Shown piece after piece: positions 14,798-20,399 of a stretch of 20,399 bases of DNA; within the stretch, counting starts at the first letter, position 1; every line of letters starts with the position of its first letter. The translations under genes were made by a program, and so were the position numbers. This DNA is from JAFGIT01 sp016929465 [NCBI: Candidatus Coatesbacteria bacterium] (GTDB lineage: Bacteria; B130-G9). Below the pieces are notes generated by a model. The model was not told where the DNA came from and ran no database searches. It saw only the letters and a program-made list of their open reading frames with translations. The DNA lies in assembly GCA_016929465.1 (NCBI GenBank), contig JAFGIT010000054.1:1-20399 (forward strand), given 5' to 3'.

Positions 14798-17700
14798 GGA
14801 TAGAGAGCGTCCACATCGACGGCTTCGGTGTCTTTTTCGACCAGCATATCAATGACATCCCCCCTGGGCTCTGTGTCCTCTTTGGGGACAACGAGGCAGG
14901 GAAGAGCACGCTGCTCGCGTTCATCAAGTCAGTCCTCTTCGGTTTTCCGATGGGAAGGGGGACCGTGAACCGATTCGAGCCACTGCGCGGTGGGCGCTAC
15001 GGCGGGAGCCTGTCGCTCGTAACAGACGCCGGCGAACGCTACAGTGTGAGGAGAGAACCGGCGCCGAGCAAGGCCGGGAAAGCAACGATAGAGGGCCATT
15101 ATGGCGCTATAATGGGAGAAGAGTCCCTTTCAACTCTTCTTGGTTCAGTAACGCAAGACCTATTTGAAAGCGTGTTCGCCTTCAGGCTCGCGGAGCTTCA
15201 GCAATTGGAGTCCCTGACGACCGGGAAGGTCAAGGGCGTCATCTACAGCGCCGGCACCGGGGTCGCGGGTAAGTCCTTGCCCCAGATCCACAGCCAACTC
15301 GAAAAGCGAATGGAAGACCTCTTCAAGACCGGTGGCAGCAAGCCGCTGATCAATCAAATTCTCAGGGAATTGAGGGACACGAGCGGCCGACTCAGGGAGA
15401 TAGGTGATGCCGCGACGAATTACAGCGAGCTTCACAGCGAGTGTTTGGGAATAACCGGCCGAATATCATCTTTGGAACGAGAAAGGAAGGAGAAGGCCCT
15501 CGAATCCGAACGCCTAAAGACCAAACTGCAGGCATGGGACTACTGGACGGAGCGTGAAACGAAACGAACGGAGATCGAGGCGATGGGGGAGGTCCGGGCG
15601 TTTCCGGCCAATGGGGTCGCTGAACTCGAGAAGCTCAAAGAGTCGCTCTCTCAGGCGAAGCAAGACCATGCCGACCGCGAGAGGAAGCTACAGCATCTGA
15701 CAGAAGAGCGAGACGCCATTGAGGTCAGAGACGCAATTATCGGAGAGGCCGATAGGATCGAACGTCTTCAGCAGGGAAGAGTGAGCTATGACGACGCGGC
15801 GCGCGACCTGCCCATCACAGAGCAGGAACTCGAGGACAAAAGCAAGCGGCTGCAACGAGCACTTCAGGCATTGGGGCCGGAGTGGGACCGCGAGAAACTC
15901 CTGACGATTGATGCCTCGATAGCAAAGCGAGAGGGCATCAGGGATTGGCAGAAGGCCATGGATGAAGCTCGAGAAAAAGAACGTCTCGCCGGACATAGGG
16001 TAGAATCGGCGGAGCAGGCCGTTCGGGAAGCATCGAGAGAAGTCGATGACCTGAAAGAGAGAATCTCATCCTCGCCTGAACCCGAGGAGAAGGAAGAATG
16101 TGTGCTCGTCGACCGGTTGTCTTCTCTCGATAAGGCAAGAGCCTTGCTTGCAGAGGGAATGAGATTACAGGGCCGCTTAAAGGGGCTCGAGGAGCGTAAG
16201 GAAGACCTGAGTGCAGAGATATCCGCAAGAACGCCCGATATGGATACGCGCCATCCCGATTTTCTTCTTCACCTATCCTATTCCTTCCCAATACTGGGCG
16301 TGATAGCTGCCTTGCTTCCTATTGTCAAGAGCCACACAGCAGCGATTACCATAGGCTTGGCGGGCTTGGCTGTGGGTTTAATAGCACTCTACGCGCGCCG
16401 GAAGCGAAAGGCAGATTCATCCAGAGTGCAAGGCGTTGAGCTGCTGAAGGCGCGTCTGGAAGATGTCAGCAACCAGGAGTCTGCACTTAGAGCACAATAT
16501 GAGCAATTACATGCTAATATGCGTAAGATATTGGATAATTGTGAAGTGAATGGCGAAGCCAGTGAAGACGCTCTCCGACAAGAGCAGGCTCGGCTGATGA
16601 GAGAACTCGACTTGCTGAGGATTTGGAAACAGGCCGAAAATGATCTAAGGAAAGCACAAAAAAGGTTCAAGGAGGCGAGCGATGCGCTAGAAGCGGCCCT
16701 TTCGAGCAATAGCGATGCGGCGAATAGGTTGAGGACAATAGAGAGCCAATGGAGTGATTGGCTCGATTCTGCATCGCTTCCAAGGGGGCTCAGTCCTGCC
16801 GGCGCGCTGGACGTATTCTCACAGATCGACACTTGCCGAGAGATCGACGATGGTATGAATTCTCTCAAGGATAGGATCGAGCAGATGCTGAGCAAGGTCC
16901 AGGACTACGAGCAGAGAATAAGAGCAGTTCTTCGAGCCGCCGGCATGGCTCATCCTGATGAGCCTGTTGGAGGGGCGCTAGATATTCTGGCCAGGAATTT
17001 GAAGCGGGAGATAGAGAACAGGAGTCGCCGGGAGATGTTGGGGGAGTCCGCGAAGGAGCTCAAGGAGGAGATGGATTCTTTAAGCCACAGGACAATCTCT
17101 CTCGAAGAGGGTATTCGTCGATTGCTCGAAAGCGTCGGGGCATCCGATGAGTCCGAGTATCTAGATATGGCCGTCAAATACCAAAGGTGGCAGGAACTCG
17201 CGGCCGACCTCGAACGGGCGAATAGAGCCTTAGAGCGTATTTCCGGTCCTGACCGCTTCCAGTCGTTTCTCGATTCGATGCGTGGGTCAGTTCGTGAGGA
17301 ACTCAAGGTCGAATCAGGCTTATTTGACGAGCAACTAGAGGAATTTGACGAGCAACTGAAGGACGCAATCGACAGGCGTGGGTCGCTAAAAAAGGAGCTC
17401 GAGCTTCTCGAGTCTGAGGAGGAATCTTCGGAATTGAGGCTCAAAGAGCAGGAGTACAGAGCCCAATTGATGCAGCTTGCGGAGCAATGGTCCGCTCTCC
17501 GCATCGCTCAGGAGGTCCTTTACCAGGCGCAGTCCATCTACGAGCGTGAGCGCCAGCCCGAGGTTATTAGGGAGGCGAGCGGCATCTTTAATACCATCAC
17601 CGCGGGGCGCTATGCGGGGATTGTGAAACCGCTCAGCGAAGAGACTTTTGACGCCAGGTCCAGTGACGATAGACGCTTTGGTATAGAGAAGCTCAGCCAG

Positions 17701-17973
17701 GGCACTCGCGAGCAGCTTCTGCTTGCGGTGCGGCTGGGGCTCGTTCGTGAGTTCGGGAAGCGGCAGGAGAGAATGCCATTAATCATGGACGACGTTCTGG
17801 TGAACTTCGATCGAGGAAGGGCCCGTTCGACTGCCAACGCTCTATATGACCTCTCTGAGGAGCACCAGGTGCTGTTATTCACGTGCCATAGGGAGACGGT
17901 TGACATCATCCTAGAGGTCTCCCCTAAAATCCGCATCTTCACGCTCTGCGATGGTGTTACTGGAGGAAGCTAG
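14794..17973 (+). CDS. yhaN: SbcC/Rad50-like coiled-coil ATPase with membrane hairpin, YhaN type
   Basis: This 1059-residue ABC-class ATPase has Walker A GDNEAGKSTLL (31-41) in an N-terminal AAA_27 domain, including FGFPMGRGTVNRFEPLRGGRYGG. Two long coiled-coil arms rich in E, K, R and L follow. At the far end are a signature LSQGTREQLLLAVRLGL (about 967-983) and Walker B MPLIMDDVLVNFD (about 994-1006). In Rad50/SbcC the arms meet at a CxxC zinc hook. Here the middle instead has a hydrophobic pair of segments, FPILGVIAALLPIVK and ITIGLAGLAVGLIALYA (about 497-533), followed by basic ARRKRK. This is a membrane hairpin, as I recall also for Bacillus YhaN. The complex with the upstream nuclease would therefore act on DNA at the inner membrane. 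The start is TTG, preceded by AGGAG. Confidence 0.92.
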   Translation: MRIESVHIDGFGVFFDQHINDIPPGLCVLFGDNEAGKSTLLAFIKSVLFGFPMGRGTVNRFEPLRGGRYGGSLSLVTDAGERYSVRREPAPSKAGKATIEGHYGAIMGEESLSTLLGSVTQDLFESVFAFRLAELQQLESLTTGKVKGVIYSAGTGVAGKSLPQIHSQLEKRMEDLFKTGGSKPLINQILRELRDTSGRLREIGDAATNYSELHSECLGITGRISSLERERKEKALESERLKTKLQAWDYWTERETKRTEIEAMGEVRAFPANGVAELEKLKESLSQAKQDHADRERKLQHLTEERDAIEVRDAIIGEADRIERLQQGRVSYDDAARDLPITEQELEDKSKRLQRALQALGPEWDREKLLTIDASIAKREGIRDWQKAMDEAREKERLAGHRVESAEQAVREASREVDDLKERISSSPEPEEKEECVLVDRLSSLDKARALLAEGMRLQGRLKGLEERKEDLSAEISARTPDMDTRHPDFLLHLSYSFPILGVIAALLPIVKSHTAAITIGLAGLAVGLIALYARRKRKADSSRVQGVELLKARLEDVSNQESALRAQYEQLHANMRKILDNCEVNGEASEDALRQEQARLMRELDLLRIWKQAENDLRKAQKRFKEASDALEAALSSNSDAANRLRTIESQWSDWLDSASLPRGLSPAGALDVFSQIDTCREIDDGMNSLKDRIEQMLSKVQDYEQRIRAVLRAAGMAHPDEPVGGALDILARNLKREIENRSRREMLGESAKELKEEMDSLSHRTISLEEGIRRLLESVGASDESEYLDMAVKYQRWQELAADLERANRALERISGPDRFQSFLDSMRGSVREELKVESGLFDEQLEEFDEQLKDAIDRRGSLKKELELLESEEESSELRLKEQEYRAQLMQLAEQWSALRIAQEVLYQAQSIYERERQPEVIREASGIFNTITAGRYAGIVKPLSEETFDARSSDDRRFGIEKLSQGTREQLLLAVRLGLVREFGKRQERMPLIMDDVLVNFDRGRARSTANALYDLSEEHQVLLFTCHRETVDIILEVSPKIRIFTLCDGVTGGS

Positions 17974-18123
17974 TCCGCAGATTTCGCAGATTAAGGGGAT
18001 TACAGAAGAAGGTGACGTGGCGAAGAGATCATGCTGCCCCGGGGTAGATCCACCACAAGGGATTCTCCGTTAGAGCAGCGCATTCAGACTCTCCTAATCC
18101 CTGTAATCTGCGTAATCTGCGGA
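17974..18123. repeat. 29-bp inverted repeat bracketing a convergent spacer
   Basis: The arm at 17974-18002 and the reverse complement of 18095-18123 agree at 26 of 29 positions. Each arm contains two GCAGATT-like units (TCCGCAGATT, then CGCAGATTA) and ends in GGGATTA. The left arm starts directly after the yhaN stop and the right arm ends 16 bp before the hspR-like stop. The 92-bp interior has a CCCCGGGG palindrome at 18037-18044 and no gene. It resembles short non-autonomous or extragenic palindromic elements, and could fold in RNA and act as a bidirectional end or stabiliser of transcripts. Confidence 0.7.
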
Positions 18124-18138
18124 CCGGATCTTCCCGGT

Positions 18139-18516
18139 TTAGGGCTTGGTGAGGAAGCCGGATTGCACCTTTATGAGTGCATTCTTGACGTCTTTATTGC
18201 TGCTGTGCAATTCCTCGAATAGGGCCTGGAATATCTCTCTGATAAGGCTATTCCGCTCCGACTCGAGCTCCTCGAGTTTGCTTCGCATATTGAGCACGAC
18301 TTCGATGCCGGCGAGATTGACGCCGAGTTCATTCGCCAGCCTGAGGATCATCCTGATCGTCTCGACATCTTTCCTGGAATATAGCCTTGTGTTGCCGTCC
18401 GTTCGAGTGGGCACGACCAGCCCCCTGCGCTCATAATGCCTCAGTGTTTGGGGATGCACGTCCAGCATTTGAGCAACGATGCCAATCGAGAAATACTCTC
18501 TAAATTCATCTTCCAT
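18139..18516 (-). CDS. hspR: MerR-family heat-shock repressor, HspR-like
   Basis: The 125-residue protein starts with a MerR winged helix-turn-helix (about 8-60), whose core is FSIGIVAQMLDVHPQTLRHYE followed by RRGLVVPTRTDGNTRLYS. It continues as a helical, coiled dimerisation tail (about 70-105). HspR represses the dnaK operon by binding HAIR inverted repeats and is often encoded with dnaK and dnaJ, as here. Its gene is the last of the dnaK-dnaJ-hspR group, 21 nt after the dnaJ stop. AAGGA lies about 9 nt before the ATG. No HAIR site was seen inside the window; the expected site would be upstream of dnaK, beyond the edge. Confidence 0.88.
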   Translation of the reverse strand: MEDEFREYFSIGIVAQMLDVHPQTLRHYERRGLVVPTRTDGNTRLYSRKDVETIRMILRLANELGVNLAGIEVVLNMRSKLEELESERNSLIREIFQALFEELHSSNKDVKNALIKVQSGFLTKP

Positions 18517-18537
18517 GGTCAGGAATCCTTAGCATCA

Positions 18538-19689
18538 TCAAAGTCCCCCGAGTGAATCACGGGGTGATTCAGGATTGAGCTTGGAGTATTTTTCCATCAA
18601 GTGCTTCATCTCCTCGCTCATCGTCTTGGGGATTGTTATCCTGATCTTCACATACTGGTCTCCGCGTGTGCCTGACTTGCCCACCGGTATGCCCTTTTCC
18701 CGCAATCTGAGTGTCTGACCGCTCTGCGTGCCGGGGGGTATCCTCATGTTCGCCTTGCCATCGATAGTCGGGACCTCGATTTTTGCGCCAAGCACCGCCT
18801 CGGGAACGGTTATGGGGATCTCGCAGTAGATGTTTGGCCCCTTTCTCGTGAAGAAGGGGTGCTTCTGAACACTGAAGGTTATATAGAGGTCGGAAACACC
18901 GGCTGGGCCTTCATTACCTTTACCGGGGAGGCGTATCTTCCCGCCGTGGTCCGTGCCGGGTGGGATAGTGATTCTTATCTTCTCAGCTTTGACCGTGGTC
19001 CCTCTGCCTCTGCATTCGGGGCAGGGATTACCTGTCTTGCCGGTTCCATGACACTGTGGGCACACCTGCATGACCGTCCCCATTCCCCTGGCCGCGGTCT
19101 GAACACGTCCTGAACCTCCACAAAAGGGACATGTCGAGCCCGCGCCGCTGAAGCCGGTGCCAGCACAGGAACTGCAGAGCACTTCTCGCTTCAGGGAGAT
19201 TATCGCCTTGCGTCCCTGAACCGCGTCCTTGAAGCTGATCTCCATCCGGTAATGTATATCTTCGGGCCTGCCTGGTGTGGCCTGCTGGCCCGCTCCATTC
19301 GCAAAATTGCCCTCCTGGCCGAAGATGCTGCTAAATATGTCGCGGAAGCTGCCGAATCCCGACGAGCTCTTGCCGCCTCTGCCGAAGCCGCTGAAATCGA
19401 AGCCGCTGAAATCGAAGCCCTGAGCGCCAGCCCCCCTCGGATCGCCGCCCGGCTGCCCGGTGAAGCCCTTGGTGAACATATCATGGCCGACCTGGTCGTA
19501 CTGCTTCCGAAGCTTCGCATCCGATAGGACCCGGTAAGCCTCTGAGAGCTCTTTGAACTTCGCCTCAGCTGACTTATCCCCCGGATTGACATCCGGATGA
19601 TACTTGCGAGCCAATTTGCGGTACTTCGCCTTGATCTCCTTCTGCGAGGCGTCCCGCTGCACTCCGAGAATGTCGTAAAAATCACTCAT
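18538..19689 (-). CDS. dnaJ: Co-chaperone DnaJ (type I Hsp40)
   Basis: This complete 383-residue type I J-protein stimulates DnaK ATPase and delivers unfolded clients. It has a J domain (1-70) with H31-P32-D33. A Gly/Phe region follows (about 75-125) with the internal duplication [10 protein letters not shown]. The zinc-binding domain has four CxxCxGxG-type repeats: C172/C175, C187/C190, C210/C213 and C223/C226. Two C-terminal substrate-binding domains complete it. AGGA lies 7 nt before the ATG. It follows dnaK by about 170 bp with no grpE between, and hspR comes next. Confidence 0.97.
   Translation of the reverse strand: MSDFYDILGVQRDASQKEIKAKYRKLARKYHPDVNPGDKSAEAKFKELSEAYRVLSDAKLRKQYDQVGHDMFTKGFTGQPGGDPRGAGAQGFDFSGFDFSGFGRGGKSSSGFGSFRDIFSSIFGQEGNFANGAGQQATPGRPEDIHYRMEISFKDAVQGRKAIISLKREVLCSSCAGTGFSGAGSTCPFCGGSGRVQTAARGMGTVMQVCPQCHGTGKTGNPCPECRGRGTTVKAEKIRITIPPGTDHGGKIRLPGKGNEGPAGVSDLYITFSVQKHPFFTRKGPNIYCEIPITVPEAVLGAKIEVPTIDGKANMRIPPGTQSGQTLRLREKGIPVGKSGTRGDQYVKIRITIPKTMSEEMKHLMEKYSKLNPESPRDSLGGL
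19387..19416. repeat. 15-bp tandem duplication inside dnaJ
   Basis: Two exact adjacent copies of GCCGCTGAAATCGAA (plus strand) encode the repeated FDFSG in the Gly/Phe linker of DnaJ. Being in frame, they lengthen the linker by five residues, probably by slippage. Confidence 0.75.
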
Positions 19690-19777
19690 TAGCTAATCCT
19701 GCTGCGTGGAATGGTATCGGCCATTCAATGGTCCTGCTCATCGAGCGCGAATTGCATAGGACTCATTGGGCTGGACA

Positions 19778-19798
19778 GGGCAGACCTTGGGCCTGCCC
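19778..19798 (-). promoter_or_regulatory. Hairpin between dnaK and dnaJ
   Basis: GGGCAG (19778-19783) pairs with CTGCCC (19793-19798), and an inner CC/GG pair extends the stem past a mismatch. It lies in the 169-bp dnaK-dnaJ spacer. There is no T-run on the minus strand, so it is more likely an RNA-processing, stabilising or partial attenuation element that sets the dnaK:dnaJ ratio than a full terminator. Confidence 0.4.
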
Positions 19799-19858
19799 TT
19801 AGAGCCAATAATCACGCGTTTCATCCAGAACCGCAGGTCTAAAGGACCCACATTAATG

Positions 19859-20399
19859 TCACTCAACTTCCTCATATTCGGCATCGACAACGTCGTCGTC
19901 GGTCTTACCGCCGGGGCCGCCATGAGAAGAATTGTGTTGATGACCTCCATCAGAGCCGCCATCATGCTCATGAGTCTGGTGCTGCTCTGCAGTTGCAGAT
20001 TTATACATCGCCTCTGCTATTTTATGCGAGATCTGAGTTATCTCATCGATCGAAGCCTGAATGCGGTCGGAATCTTCGGTCTCGAGTGCCTTCTTGCCCG
20101 TCTCGATCGCCTTCTCTGCAGCATTGACGTCCGCTATCGGGATCTTCTCCTTGTTCTCGCGGATGGTCCTCTCGGTCTGGAAGATCAGTCCGTCGAGTTG
20201 GTTGCGGAGATCGACTGCCTTGCGTTTCTCCTTGTCCTCATCAGCGTGCGATTCCGCGTCCCTGACCATCTTCTTGATCTCGCTCTCATCGAGGCCGCTC
20301 GATGATGTGATCGTGATCTGCTGCTGCTTGCCAGTGCCCATATCTTTGGCGGATACATTCACGATGCCGTTCGCGTCGATATCGAATGTGACCTCGATC
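19859..20399 (-). CDS. dnaK: Chaperone DnaK, C-terminal part
   Basis: The gene runs off the window edge and only the last 180 residues are present. They start within the substrate-binding beta-domain ([24 protein letters not shown], given here in two parts as [11 protein letters not shown] and [13 protein letters not shown]). They continue through [20 protein letters not shown] and the helical lid, and end with [13 protein letters not shown], the usual acidic DnaK terminus. The variable tail before that terminus is unusual: a Gly/His-rich stretch with seven histidines between HQTHEH and HNSSHGG. The frame shown begins internally; the real start lies beyond 20399. It heads the dnaK-dnaJ-hspR group. 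Confidence 0.96.
   Translation of the reverse strand, partial: IEVTFDIDANGIVNVSAKDMGTGKQQQITITSSSGLDESEIKKMVRDAESHADEDKEKRKAVDLRNQLDGLIFQTERTIRENKEKIPIADVNAAEKAIETGKKALETEDSDRIQASIDEITQISHKIAEAMYKSATAEQHQTHEHDGGSDGGHQHNSSHGGPGGKTDDDVVDAEYEEVE

Noticed and set aside
18031-18222. Small plus-strand frame of 63 residues
   Set aside because: It runs through the inverted repeat and the end of hspR. It has no Shine-Dalgarno site and its sequence is repeat-derived.
18859-19527. Plus-strand frames and a second minus-strand frame across dnaJ
   Set aside because: They are shadows of dnaJ; its zinc repeats and J domain fix the coding frame.
19766-20305. Plus-strand frame of 179 residues with hydrophobic runs
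   Set aside because: Antisense to the dnaK end, which is unmistakable on the minus strand.

Overview
The window comes from a bacterial chromosome with mid-to-high GC. It is gene-dense and has short spacers, Shine-Dalgarno sites and sigma70-like promoters. The DnaK, DnaJ and HspR-type genes, the lipobox and signal peptides, and the lack of phage or transposase genes suggest an environmental and probably uncultivated bacterium. The sequence alone does not fix the phylum. No rRNA, tRNA, CRISPR or IS element was seen.

Layout. (1) Positions 3-671 hold the 3' part of a SUMF1/FGE-fold gene, followed by a repeat-rich spacer. (2) Positions 845-8598 are a plus-strand block. Two paralogous soluble GAF histidine kinases flank a secreted PQQ-like beta-propeller protein. 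A secreted DUF4139 protein and a long-form NfeD membrane serine protease follow. (3) Positions 8652-12005, minus strand, encode a 1117-residue PAS/GAF hybrid histidine kinase with its own receiver domain. (4) Positions 12433-13323, minus strand, are a two-gene operon behind a near-consensus promoter: a BMC-H microcompartment shell protein, then a 196-residue protein with a EutQ/EutT-like N-terminus and an ACT-like C-terminus. (5) Positions 13541-17973, plus strand, are a translationally coupled pair of YhaO-type Mre11/SbcD-like nuclease and YhaN-type SbcC-like ATPase with a membrane hairpin. (6) A 29-bp inverted repeat fills the convergent spacer. (7) Positions 18139-20399, minus strand, are dnaK (partial), dnaJ and an hspR-like repressor gene, with no grpE between them.

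Themes. Three histidine kinases are present without a stand-alone response regulator. The two GAF kinases carry, completely or nearly so, the NKxnFx3DE signature of cyclic-nucleotide GAF domains. The most unusual locus is the mini microcompartment operon, because no enzyme, pentamer or trimer shell gene of a classical microcompartment lies nearby. The partner protein is not one I can name. Its domain layout suggests a cargo or regulator of the shell, but that is inference.

Several starts were moved from the longest reading frame because a Shine-Dalgarno site decides them: 908, 2426, 4298 (TTG), 5758, 12005, 13541 (TTG) and 14794 (TTG). The shell-protein start at 13323 was chosen by its match to the family N-terminus.
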